Of a DNA stretch of 64,000 nt, positions 1 to 7,844 are shown one piece after another. This DNA is from Spisula solida (taxonomy: Eukaryota > Mollusca > Bivalvia > Venerida > Mactridae), in NCBI GenBank assembly GCA_947247005.1, contig OX365946.1, positions 52,850,734 through 52,914,733 of the forward strand. Direction: 5' to 3'. How positions within the stretch are numbered: position 1 is the stretch's first letter; each line of letters starts with the position of its first letter. The position numbers were made by a program, and so were the translations under genes. The notes beneath the pieces were generated by a model. It was not told the origin of the DNA. It searched no databases and worked only from the letters and a program-made list of their open reading frames with translations.

Positions 1-1
1 A

Positions 2-2392
2 CCTTACTTGAAGGGTGTTCGAACCAGGTATACGAACACCTTGATTAAGGAGATAAGTATGGGTAGAGAATTCTTAGGAGAGGATTTAATTGGTGAAGAT
101 ACAAACACGTTGTTTGGTAACGTGAATAGATGTATCGGAAAGTTAAAGGCATATGGTGAAAAGTTGCAGGACCAGTCTGCCAAGTTGGCAGAGGCTATTG
201 GGGATAGCGATACGGAATTTACCCAACAAATTATTGCGGAAGACACAGAGGTATGTGAAAACGCTATGGATATGTGTTTATTGCTTCAACAGCTAGAAAG
301 TGAAATTAAGGATCATGAAAAACCAGCTAAAGTTAAATATGAAAAGGTTCAAACACTACCCATGTATGAAGAACTGCAAAAAGTGTTCGATCACCAAATG
401 AGATTGCAGGAAGATTTTTTTGAACGACAGATGGTCAAGAAAGATGACCGACTATCTTCAGTGAAACTTCCAAAGCTGGAGATATCATCATTTGATGGAA
501 ACAAACTGCGCTGGATAGAGTTTTGGGACTCGTTTGAAAGTGCGGTTGATAAGAACACAAGCATATCAAATATCGATAAGTTTAATTACCTGAGAAATAA
601 ATTGACTGGAGATGCCAAGAGTTCGATTGATGGTCTTGCACTATCCAATGAAAATTATAAATTGGCGATAGATATCCTGCGTGAAAGATTCGGAAATAAA
701 CAAGAAGTAATTGATCTGCACTACAATGCTATGATTGATCTTAATCCTGCCAAAGGCACAACAGAAAGTTTGAGAAATATGCTTGACGAAATTGAAAGGC
801 ATCTTAGGAGTCTTGAGGTTTTGAAACAAGATGTAGATCAAGCTATTTTCGTCTCAATGATTAGAAAGAAATTACCACAAGAGGTGTTATTACAACTGGA
901 AATTATGAATGGTTCCGATAATAAGTGGACAGTATATCGTCTCCGTGATAGATTACGTCAGTATATCGTCGCAAGAGAAAAGAGCGATGAAGTGAAGACC
1001 ATGGACAGGTCAACAAACAAGCCTAAAGTAGGAGCCAGCGACAATACCTATCATTCAGAAAGGAAAGCATATGAAAGGTTCGGAAGTGAATCATTGACAA
1101 CAAACACAAAGGTCAATGCAAAATCAACAGGTAACCAGTGTAGGTTTTGCCATAACAAGCACTGGAGCGACGAATGTCCGAGATACAAGACTATCGAAGA
1201 CAGACGAAGACAATTAAAAGGAAGCTGCTACAGATGCTTGAACGAGGGACACTACTCATCAGATTGTAGATCTTCAAAGACGTGCGTTTACTGTGGACAG
1301 ATAAGTGCTCATCACAGAAGCTTATGTCCCAAAAAGTTTCCTAACAAGGCTGTGAACGAAAGTGTAAATTTCGCAGAGGAAGAAGGGCAAAGTGATACAC
1401 CTGACGATTTACCGTATGAAAATGTGCTCTTATCGTCAGAAGAAACGGTACTCATGCAAACAGCATTGGCTGAGATCAAACATCAAAATTCTGCTAGGAA
1501 TTTAGACGTCCGTTTATTCATGGATACCGGTTCACAAAGGTCCTACATCACGAAACGATTAGCAGACAAATTAGAACTTCAAGAAGATGGTGAACACGAA
1601 CTCAAATTAGTGACGTTTGGTTGTGAACGGACTAAGGTTATCAAAACCAAATTAACCAAGTTGGAAATTAAACTGAATAGTGGGAAATATATGACAGTTT
1701 CAGTGAACATCGTTCCAAACATTACTGGGACCATACAGAGAAAGCCAGTGATACTTGCAGATAGGGAACATTTCATAGACCTAACCCAAAATATGAAGCT
1801 TGCAGACACTGTACCCCGGGAAAGTGAATCCGACACAGTAGAATTGCTGATTGGAAATGATTATTATCTTGACTTCCTGTTGTCAGAGAAAATCGAAGTT
1901 CAACCAGGCCTGTATTTGTTAGCATCCAAGTTGGGTTGGATCCTGACTGGTCGAACACCGACTAATGAAATTGATCACAGTCCCAATGCAGTGAATATGT
2001 TTGTCATGACACATGGAAACCAGATCTCAAAAACGAATGTGTTTGCCAGTGTTGATAGTTCCTTACCCAGAAAGCCAGATTTAGAGGACTTTTGGAATCT
2101 CGAAACCTTAGGAATTAAAGGTGGTAATGTTCAGGATAGGGAAGATGAACGGGCAATGGAACGGTTCAGAAATACAATTAAACGGGAAAACGGAAGATAC
2201 TTTGTAACATGGCCTTGGAAGAATGAAGTTCCTGACCTTCCAGAAAACCGAGGTCTTGCAATGGGACGGTTAAAGCCCTTAGCATCAAAGCTTCAAAGGA
2301 AACCAGAATTAATGAGGAAATACAATGCTATCATTCAGGATCAATTGGAAAAGGGAATAATTGAGAAGGTACATAGAACAAGTGCTGATTGA
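2..2392 (+). CDS. BEL/Pao gag and aspartic protease region, ended by an in-frame TGA
   Basis: The frame is open to the window edge; the first ATG is at 59-61, but the true gag start may lie upstream. Numbering codons from base 8: a coiled, charged N-terminal part is followed from about residue 150 by a DUF1759-type gag domain (an LPKL..SFDG motif and a conserved W..FWDSF). Three zinc knuckles begin at Cys378, Cys407 and Cys426. A retropepsin-like active site has Asp506-Thr-Gly, followed by a DUF1758-like region. The last 50 codons are already the N-terminal part of reverse transcriptase. The frame stops at TGA 2390-2392 and continues directly after it, so this is a nonsense lesion rather than a natural gag end. 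Gag packages the RNA and the protease cuts the polyprotein. Family assignment is firm; activity is doubtful. Confidence 0.88.
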   Translation, partial: PYLKGVRTRYTNTLIKEISMGREFLGEDLIGEDTNTLFGNVNRCIGKLKAYGEKLQDQSAKLAEAIGDSDTEFTQQIIAEDTEVCENAMDMCLLLQQLESEIKDHEKPAKVKYEKVQTLPMYEELQKVFDHQMRLQEDFFERQMVKKDDRLSSVKLPKLEISSFDGNKLRWIEFWDSFESAVDKNTSISNIDKFNYLRNKLTGDAKSSIDGLALSNENYKLAIDILRERFGNKQEVIDLHYNAMIDLNPAKGTTESLRNMLDEIERHLRSLEVLKQDVDQAIFVSMIRKKLPQEVLLQLEIMNGSDNKWTVYRLRDRLRQYIVAREKSDEVKTMDRSTNKPKVGASDNTYHSERKAYERFGSESLTTNTKVNAKSTGNQCRFCHNKHWSDECPRYKTIEDRRRQLKGSCYRCLNEGHYSSDCRSSKTCVYCGQISAHHRSLCPKKFPNKAVNESVNFAEEEGQSDTPDDLPYENVLLSSEETVLMQTALAEIKHQNSARNLDVRLFMDTGSQRSYITKRLADKLELQEDGEHELKLVTFGCERTKVIKTKLTKLEIKLNSGKYMTVSVNIVPNITGTIQRKPVILADREHFIDLTQNMKLADTVPRESESDTVELLIGNDYYLDFLLSEKIEVQPGLYLLASKLGWILTGRTPTNEIDHSPNAVNMFVMTHGNQISKTNVFASVDSSLPRKPDLEDFWNLETLGIKGGNVQDREDERAMERFRNTIKRENGRYFVTWPWKNEVPDLPENRGLAMGRLKPLASKLQRKPELMRKYNAIIQDQLEKGIIEKVHRTSAD

Positions 2393-5300
2393 ATTAAACA
2401 CTACATTCCACACCACGTTGTCATCAGTCCTCAGAAAACTACGACGAAACTTCGTGTAGTATATGACGCATCAGCCAAAACTAAAGTTGAAAATCAAAGT
2501 CTAAATGAGTGTTTGTATAGGGGTCCTGTCTTACTTCATGACCTATGTGGCATGATATTGCGATTCAGACTTCATCCCATTGGTATAGTTGCTGACATTG
2601 AGAAGGCCTTCCTACAAGTAGGTTTACAGCAAAGTGAGAGGGACGTAACACGGTTCCTTTGGTTTAAAAACATTGACCAACCTTGGGTAAATGATCAAAA
2701 TATTCAGGAATTCCGTTTCTGTCGTATCCCTTTCGGTATCATTTCCAGTCCGTTTCTACTTGGTGCGGTGATTGAAAGTCACTTAGATTCTTACCAAACC
2801 GAAATAGCAGAGAAACTCAAAACCGATATTTACATGGACAATGTCATAACAGGAACAAAAACTGTTAATGATGCTGTGGATCTTTATCGAGTAGCAAAGT
2901 CAATATTCGGTGAAGCTAAGATGAATCTTCGCGAGTGGAAAACTAGTAATACAGAAGTGAACAATGTTATTCCAGATACTGATATCGTCAAGGAAGAATG
3001 TATGAAGGTGTTGGGTCATCATTGGAATACAGAAAGAGACACACTGAGTGTCAATGAAGTTAAAATTCTCAACGAGGACGTTAAGCTCACCAAGAGGAAT
3101 GTTCTAAAACAGGTTGCCTCAGTGTTTGATCCTCTCGGTCTTTTCTCACCTGTTACTCTACGAGGGAAAGTGCTGTTACAAAATATGTGGTCTAAGAATA
3201 TGGACTGGGACGATGCGCTGGATGACAAAGATTCTGCAGAATGGATGTCGATAAAGACTGACTTCTTAGGAATATCTAAGGTAGAAATACCTAGATGTGT
3301 CTCTTTGTCAATGTTGGAGGGTGACGTTGAATATTCCCTGGTTCGTTTTTGTGATGCATCTAGCAAAGCATATGCGTCAACAATATATTTACTTCAAGTG
3401 AACAACAGCGAACGAAAGGCGGACTTGATGTTCTCCAAATCGAGACTTACGCCAGTAAAAGGAATGAGTATGCCAAGGTTAGAGTTAATGGCATTACTGA
3501 TAGGTGTTAGGAGTGTAAAGTTTGTGAAATCTGAAGTGCATATGAATATAAAACACATATTTGTAGTTTCTGATTCTCAATGTGCTCTTCAGTGGATTAT
3601 TTCAGAGAAATCTTTGCCCGTTTTTGTTGCAAACAGAGTCAAGGAAATAAAGATTCATAAAGACATTACGTTTCATTATGTTAACACCAAGGAAAACCCA
3701 TCGGATATATCCAGCAGAGGGTGTACGTTACAGAGCCTGTGTATCGATAAACTGTGGTGGCACGGACCAGAATGGTTAATAAAACCGATTAACAACTGGC
3801 CATTGTTGTCGTATGCATCCGTAGAGAAAACTGAAAATCTTGAAAACAGCAATGACTATGGCTATGAAAGCACCGATAAAGATACCGAATGTGCAAATTT
3901 GGATATGACACCAACCCCAACATCAAACCATCAGAAAATTAACTTCCGATTACCTGCGGAATCGCCGTTTCATATGGATATCTACCGATATTCATCTTGG
4001 TCAAGGTTAATAAGAACCACAGCTTGGTGTTGGAGATTCATACAAAGGCTTAGAGGTACAACGTATGAAAATAGTTCACTTAGTTGTGATGACATTAAAA
4101 AGGCTGAAATATTGTGGTTGCTATACATTCAACGATACCACTTTTCTGCTGTGCTTAGTTCTTTGTCATTAAATAAACCGCACAACTTGGTAAAACAGCT
4201 TGGTCTATACATTGATACTTCTGGTCTGTTAAGATGCCGAGGTAGATTAGAAAATGCAGATTGTTGTCAATCGGCAAAACTTCCGATTTTATTACCAAGC
4301 GAAGATAGATTTACACAGTTGATAATTGAAAAGGTGCACGGAGAATTGTTACATAGTGGTGTCTCACAGACATTGTGTAAACTGAGATACACGTTTTGGG
4401 TACCACAAGGTAGAGCAACTGTTCGCAAAATATTGAAGTCTTGTTTAAAGTGCCGACGAATAGAGGGTGGACATTACAGAATGCCACCAATGGCCTCATT
4501 ACCACACACACGAGTGTCAGAAGCAATTCCATTCACACATACCGGATTGGACTATATGGGACCATTATACATCAAAGACACTCACGAAACTAAAAAGGTG
4601 TGGGTTTGCCTTTTTACTTGTATGGTAATAAGAGCTGTACATCTAGAACTAGTTCCAGATATGTCTACAACCGCTTTTCTTAACTGTTTGCGTCGGTTTA
4701 TTGCAAGCAGAGGAACACCGGAGGAAATCGTATGTGATAATGCAATGCATTTTAAGTTAGCGAGTGAAACAACTAAATTAGTATGGGGAGATATTTTAAA
4801 GAGTGATGAAGTTCAAAGTTATTGTGCTTGTAAGGGAATGAAGTGGTCATTCATAGTGGAGTTTGCACCATGGATGGGTGGGTTCTATGAAAGGCTCATA
4901 GGGCTTGTTAAACGGTCATTACGGAAGGCTATTGGTCGTAAGCTTTTAAACAGTGATCAGATGCACACAGTGCTTAAAGAAGTAGAACCTGTTTTAAATT
5001 CTAGGCCCTTAGTGTATATAGGAGATGATATTAATTCCACCTTAGCTATCACTCCAGGACACTTCCTTTGCTTAAATACGAAAACTGGAATACCGGAAAC
5101 GGAAGACAGCACAGATCCAAATTATACACCGTGTGAAAGTTCAGCGGAACGACTTCTTAAAACATGGAATAAAGGACAAAAACTGCTAAATACATTTTGG
5201 AAACTTTGGAAAGATGAATATCTTCTAAGTTTGAGGGAACGGTGTCAAAGTCATATAAAGGGTAAGAGAGTCCAAGCGGAATTTCCCCCAAACGTAGGTG

Positions 5301-5422
5301 ATGTTGTATTGATAAAAGATGATACTCCGAGGGGGAGTTGGAAATTTGGAAAAATAGTGCATTTGCGATCTAGTAAGGATGGACAAATCAGATCGGCAAG
5401 TATAAAAAACTCGTCAGGTTGA
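2393..5422 (+). CDS. BEL/Pao reverse transcriptase, RNase H and integrase region (same frame, between two TGA stops)
   Basis: This continues the frame of the gag-protease block with no shift. Seen in order: HYIPHHVV and RVVYDAS (RT palm start), DIEKAFLQV with the first catalytic Asp, FCRIPFG, and a YMDN box near 2835 where many RTs have YxDD. RNase H carries FCDAS, RLELMA, SDSQ and NPSD. The integrase zinc region has HGELLHSG and CLKC. The DDE catalytic residues are Asp at 4550-4552, Asp at 4736-4738 and Glu at 4889-4891, spaced as in BEL/Pao integrases. The first ATG after the stop is not a natural start. The frame ends at TGA 5420-5422, just before a conserved GRPLN-type C-terminal motif. 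Together these domains would copy the RNA and insert the DNA. Confidence 0.88.
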   Translation: MKHYIPHHVVISPQKTTTKLRVVYDASAKTKVENQSLNECLYRGPVLLHDLCGMILRFRLHPIGIVADIEKAFLQVGLQQSERDVTRFLWFKNIDQPWVNDQNIQEFRFCRIPFGIISSPFLLGAVIESHLDSYQTEIAEKLKTDIYMDNVITGTKTVNDAVDLYRVAKSIFGEAKMNLREWKTSNTEVNNVIPDTDIVKEECMKVLGHHWNTERDTLSVNEVKILNEDVKLTKRNVLKQVASVFDPLGLFSPVTLRGKVLLQNMWSKNMDWDDALDDKDSAEWMSIKTDFLGISKVEIPRCVSLSMLEGDVEYSLVRFCDASSKAYASTIYLLQVNNSERKADLMFSKSRLTPVKGMSMPRLELMALLIGVRSVKFVKSEVHMNIKHIFVVSDSQCALQWIISEKSLPVFVANRVKEIKIHKDITFHYVNTKENPSDISSRGCTLQSLCIDKLWWHGPEWLIKPINNWPLLSYASVEKTENLENSNDYGYESTDKDTECANLDMTPTPTSNHQKINFRLPAESPFHMDIYRYSSWSRLIRTTAWCWRFIQRLRGTTYENSSLSCDDIKKAEILWLLYIQRYHFSAVLSSLSLNKPHNLVKQLGLYIDTSGLLRCRGRLENADCCQSAKLPILLPSEDRFTQLIIEKVHGELLHSGVSQTLCKLRYTFWVPQGRATVRKILKSCLKCRRIEGGHYRMPPMASLPHTRVSEAIPFTHTGLDYMGPLYIKDTHETKKVWVCLFTCMVIRAVHLELVPDMSTTAFLNCLRRFIASRGTPEEIVCDNAMHFKLASETTKLVWGDILKSDEVQSYCACKGMKWSFIVEFAPWMGGFYERLIGLVKRSLRKAIGRKLLNSDQMHTVLKEVEPVLNSRPLVYIGDDINSTLAITPGHFLCLNTKTGIPETEDSTDPNYTPCESSAERLLKTWNKGQKLLNTFWKLWKDEYLLSLRERCQSHIKGKRVQAEFPPNVGDVVLIKDDTPRGSWKFGKIVHLRSSKDGQIRSASIKNSSG

Positions 5423-5593
5423 ATAATTGGCAGGCCATTAAATTTACTATATCCTATTGAGGTTTCACCACATTACAACAATTGCAACAGAGTGATTCGG
5501 GATATTCAACCAACAGCTGACGTTTCATCATCTAAACGGTTGACACGTTTAGCATCGGAGAACGCCCGACAAAAAATAAAAACAATGATTTAA
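5423..5593 (+). pseudogene. C-terminal tail of the BEL/Pao polyprotein, cut off by a TGA
   Basis: In the same frame as the integrase, 56 more codons follow the TGA at 5420-5422 and end at TAA 5591-5593. They begin with IIGRPLNLLYPIEV, the usual C-terminal motif of BEL/Pao integrases. The stop at 5420 is therefore premature in this copy and the tail would not be translated. Confidence 0.8.
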
Positions 5594-5783
5594 CATACTA
5601 GTACATCTTGTCAACGGGAGGATTGTGAACAGGCGAGGTTTCAACATATCATTAAGAGTCTATATGTTTCGCAAGCTTTGTTAGTGTATCTTGAATATTA
5701 CATAATTATGGAAAATAGGAGCAATCGAATGTAATATAGATTAGTGCATGGGATTAGTGTTCAGATAGTGTCACTCTATTGAT

Positions 5784-5921
5784 AGGAGCAATGGAAAAAT
5801 ACTGAGGTCAGTAACAACTGATGCACGAAAAAATCATGGGCTCGGATTAGGAGCAATGGAATAATACTGCGGTCAGTAACAACTGATGCACGAGAAAATC
5901 ATGGGCTCGGATTAGGAGCAA
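5784..5921 (+). repeat. 65-bp direct repeats with AGGAGCAA boxes upstream of the zinc-finger gene
   Basis: Two near-identical 65-bp units (from 5784 and 5849) and the start of a third (5914) each begin with AGGAGCAA. A further AGGAGCAA lies at 5717-5724. Each unit also contains ACTGATGCACGA and ATCATGGGCTCGGATT. This is a possible upstream activating or autoregulatory array for the gene at 6021. Confidence 0.85.
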
Positions 5922-5937
5922 ACACTTAGTTTACAGA

Positions 5938-5945
5938 TTCCCGCC
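5938..5945 (+). promoter_or_regulatory. E2F-like site upstream of the zinc-finger gene
   Basis: TTCCCGCC followed by AAAA matches the E2F/DP consensus. It lies 76 bp upstream of the ATG at 6021. Binding is not shown. Confidence 0.4.
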
Positions 5946-6020
5946 AAAAATAGCACATGGTACTAGAAGAAATCTCAGTCGATTTGCCGTAGTTGAAAGG
6001 AACACACGTATTTCAATAAG

Positions 6021-7157
6021 ATGGGTTATATTTGTGATCATTGCGGAAAATCGTTTACTTCAAAACGAAATTTAACAAGGCATGTTAATGAGAAACATTT
6101 CATTGAAAAATACTGGCGATGTTGTGAATCTGGTTGCAGTGGAAAATTTGTGCGTAGAAGTAACTTTGTGGGCCATTTGGAAAAATTTCATAAATATTCT
6201 AAAGTGGTGTCTCGCAGCATGGCTATACAGTCGTCACCATGTTACATGTCTGTCAACACCCATGTTGGTACTGACAATCGTTCAGGGATAGAAAACATCA
6301 GTGATGATGATAGTGTGCTAGATTTGATAGCAGAATTGGATTCACTTCAGGACGATATCAACACCACTGATTCAGACAGTCATGCAGATGAATTTCTTGA
6401 CATATTCATTCATGATGGTGCGGATGATTTTGTGGATGTGAATAACAATATTAGTGATACCTACATACCAATTGCTGAAGATATGAGTGATTGTGACAGT
6501 GTTTGTGTTGATATTCCGAAAGATGATTCTGTTGTTTTAATAGCAAAGGATGATATTGGTGTTGTTCAGGAGGATGCCATCATCAATGATTCAGACAGTC
6601 ATGCAGATGAATTTCTTGACAATGCTAGTCATGATAGTGCTGATGAATTTGTGGATGTGAATAACAATATTAGTGATAACTACATACCAATTGTTGAAGC
6701 TACGAGTGATTGTGACAGTGTTTGTGTTGATATTCCGAAAGATGATTCTGTTGTTTTAATAGCAACGGATGATATTGGTGTTGTTCAGGAGGATACTATC
6801 ATCACTGATTCAGAGAGTGATGCAGATGAATTTCTTGACAATGCTAGTCGTGATAGTGCTGATGAATTTGTGGATGTGAATAACAATATTAGTGATACCT
6901 ACATACCAATTGTTGAAGCTATAAGTGAGTGTGACAGTGTTTGTGTTGATATTCAGACAGATGATAGTGTTGTTGGAAGTCCGGAGTCGGACGTAATTAG
7001 TCTTAGTGATGAGGAATTTAGTGAAGACATTGAACCTTTCACCCTACAAACCCAAACGGAAATATACAATATGTCCGTTATCGTGACCAGAACATTTCGG
7101 GACGATGTACAAGTTATGAGTTCATATAGAGTTGAAAGAGACTATTTCAGACTGTAA
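6021..7157 (+). CDS. Two-finger C2H2 protein with acidic 73-residue repeats, carried by the BEL/Pao element
   Basis: Intact 378-codon frame; the ATG at 6021 has A at -3 and G at +4, a strong context. Finger 1 uses Cys5, Cys8, His21 and His26; finger 2 uses Cys34 (or Cys35), Cys39, His52 and His57. From about residue 117 a 73-residue unit repeats nearly three times, rich in Asp, Glu and Ser. Two units contain the hydrophobic core VVLI (171-174 and 244-247) set in acidic residues, and near the end VISLSDEE (325-332) resembles a SUMO-interaction motif. The C-terminal 45 residues are more basic. There is no signal peptide or membrane segment, so a nuclear DNA-binding regulator is likely. It lies downstream of integrase and upstream of the LTR TATA box, so in the genomic RNA it would sit in 3' U3. 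The family is not recognised; function is inferred only from fingers and composition. Confidence 0.75.
   Translation: MGYICDHCGKSFTSKRNLTRHVNEKHFIEKYWRCCESGCSGKFVRRSNFVGHLEKFHKYSKVVSRSMAIQSSPCYMSVNTHVGTDNRSGIENISDDDSVLDLIAELDSLQDDINTTDSDSHADEFLDIFIHDGADDFVDVNNNISDTYIPIAEDMSDCDSVCVDIPKDDSVVLIAKDDIGVVQEDAIINDSDSHADEFLDNASHDSADEFVDVNNNISDNYIPIVEATSDCDSVCVDIPKDDSVVLIATDDIGVVQEDTIITDSESDADEFLDNASRDSADEFVDVNNNISDTYIPIVEAISECDSVCVDIQTDDSVVGSPESDVISLSDEEFSEDIEPFTLQTQTEIYNMSVIVTRTFRDDVQVMSSYRVERDYFRL
6369..7000 (+). repeat. 219-bp in-frame tandem repeat inside the zinc-finger gene
   Basis: Units start at 6369, 6588 and 6807, exactly 219 bases (73 codons) apart; the third is shortened and diverges after about 6960. 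No unit has a stop or frameshift. Confidence 0.9.
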
Positions 7158-7168
7158 TTTACCTTTGC

Positions 7169-7400
7169 GGCGGGAATGTCGCGAAGATCGCGAATAGTAT
7201 CATTATAAATGTTGTTAACTTGTTATTTTACTTTGCTCCTTATTGTCTTCTTCTTTAGGTTGCTCCTAAATGTGTATATATGTTCATTGTTCTTCATTGT
7301 GACTTTTCTTTGCTCCTGACGCTCCTAACGCTCCTAACGCTCCTAACGCCCTAATTCTGCCACTGATTTCACATGGTTCATGCTTCCTTTGTGGCGGGAA
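7169..7400 (-). promoter_or_regulatory. Two E2F-like sites in the LTR, the second beside the TATA box
   Basis: GGCGGGAA (TTCCCGCC on the - strand) occurs at 7169-7176, just after the zinc-finger stop codon, and again at 7393-7400, eight bases before TATAAAAG. Their place fits a cell-cycle-linked LTR promoter; this is inference from the motif alone. Confidence 0.4.
7233..7347 (-). repeat. Opposite-strand AGGAGC cluster downstream of the zinc-finger gene
   Basis: On the - strand AGGAGCAA occurs at 7233-7240, 7260-7267 and 7310-7317. Three more AGGAGC copies follow in tandem 9-bp units at 7321, 7330 and 7339. The orientation is opposite to the four copies at 5717-5921, so the boxes face inward around the gene. 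They end 60 bp before the LTR TATA box. Confidence 0.85.
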
Positions 7401-7407
7401 CTTTGGC

Positions 7408-7415
7408 TATAAAAG
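7408..7415 (+). promoter_or_regulatory. LTR TATA box
   Basis: TATAAAAG in the context GGCTATAAAAGC; transcription would start near 7438. As part of a 3' LTR it would read out into flanking DNA at 7566 onward. Confidence 0.7.
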
Positions 7416-7501
7416 CTTTTGTCTCTTATTTTCTCGCTCTCTTCTTACATCAGTTGTTATCATGATCCATGTTGGATTGTTTTATGATTTTATACAATAG
7501 G

Positions 7502-7507
7502 AATAAA
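7502..7507 (+). terminator. LTR polyadenylation signal
   Basis: AATAAA about 65 bp after the expected transcription start, the spacing expected of a short R region. In the 3' LTR it would end the genomic RNA. Confidence 0.6.
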
Positions 7508-7658
7508 TAATTCGATGTAAATTCAGTGTTAGTTGTTTAAAACGTTATTAATAAAAATATGGAACATAAAATGGTACAGGGTTTGCAACAGGGTAAGACC
7601 TGCAGCAAAGTCTGATCTTAGCTAAGATGTGTCTATGAAACAGCCCCCAGATACTTAC

Positions 7659-7844
7659 GAGGACGGTAGCAGAGAACATGTGTTGAACCGACCCATTGAT
7701 GAGATGAAGTGACATGTGTAACATAGACGGAGACAGACAGTATACGATGGCCATAGCCAGAGAGATAGCTTCTGGTATAATGTTTAAATCTAGTTCATCT
7801 GATTTCCCCTCTCGGAATGATGACGTGTGTGCAGACATAAACAT
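7659..7844 (-). CDS. Membrane protein, probable further exon (phase unresolved)
   Basis: 186 nt (62 codons) between acceptor CCTACAG and donor GTAAGT, open in one frame only. That frame codes an acidic stretch and a hydrophobic one (PEAISLAMAIVYCLSPSMLH), like the rest of the protein. It needs phase 0 on entry, whereas exon 5 leaves two bases, so a small exon of 3n+1 bases may lie in 7845-8659 or one border may be mis-called. A shorter reading from an AG near 7780 is open in the phase that fits but lacks membrane character. Confidence 0.5.

Larger units (their letters stand above)
1..7566 (+). mobile_element. BEL/Pao LTR retrotransposon, 5' end outside the window
   Basis: Seen: one reading frame running from the window edge to a TAA at 5591-5593, coding in order for a DUF1759-like gag, three CCHC-type knuckles, a DTG protease, reverse transcriptase, RNase H, an HHCC/DDE integrase and a short tail. 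This is the BEL/Pao order and type. A purine tract (GGGAGGA) then precedes TGTGAACAGG, the probable 3' LTR start at 5624. A TATA box, AATAAA and the likely LTR end follow by about 7566. The 5' LTR, primer binding site and gag start lie upstream of base 1. The only lesions are two in-frame TGA codons (2390-2392 and 5420-5422), so the copy looks young but disabled. It lies beside, and antisense to, the membrane-protein gene at 7659-12224. The exact right end and the target duplication could not be fixed. Confidence 0.9.
5624..7566 (+). repeat. Probable 3' LTR of the BEL/Pao element, unusually long and containing a gene
   Basis: The left edge is set by TGTGAACAGG right after the purine tract GGGAGGA and 30 nt after the polyprotein stop, the normal place for a BEL/Pao LTR. 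Inside are an intact 378-codon frame (6021-7157), TATAAAAG at 7408 and AATAAA at 7502. The right edge is uncertain: GGAACA ending at 7566 is one candidate for the usual CA end. If this reading is right, U3 is about 1.8 kb, R about 90 nt and the total about 1.9 kb. The alternative is a shorter LTR starting after 7157, with the extra gene lying between pol and the LTR. No second LTR is in the window to compare. Confidence 0.6.

Noticed and set aside
2390..2392. Natural stop or recoding signal between gag and pol
   Set aside because: The TGA lies well inside the reverse transcriptase N-terminal region, not at a domain border, and lacks a typical leaky context.
6082..6291. 69-codon frame overlapping the zinc-finger gene
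   Set aside because: Shadow of the real frame; no supporting features.
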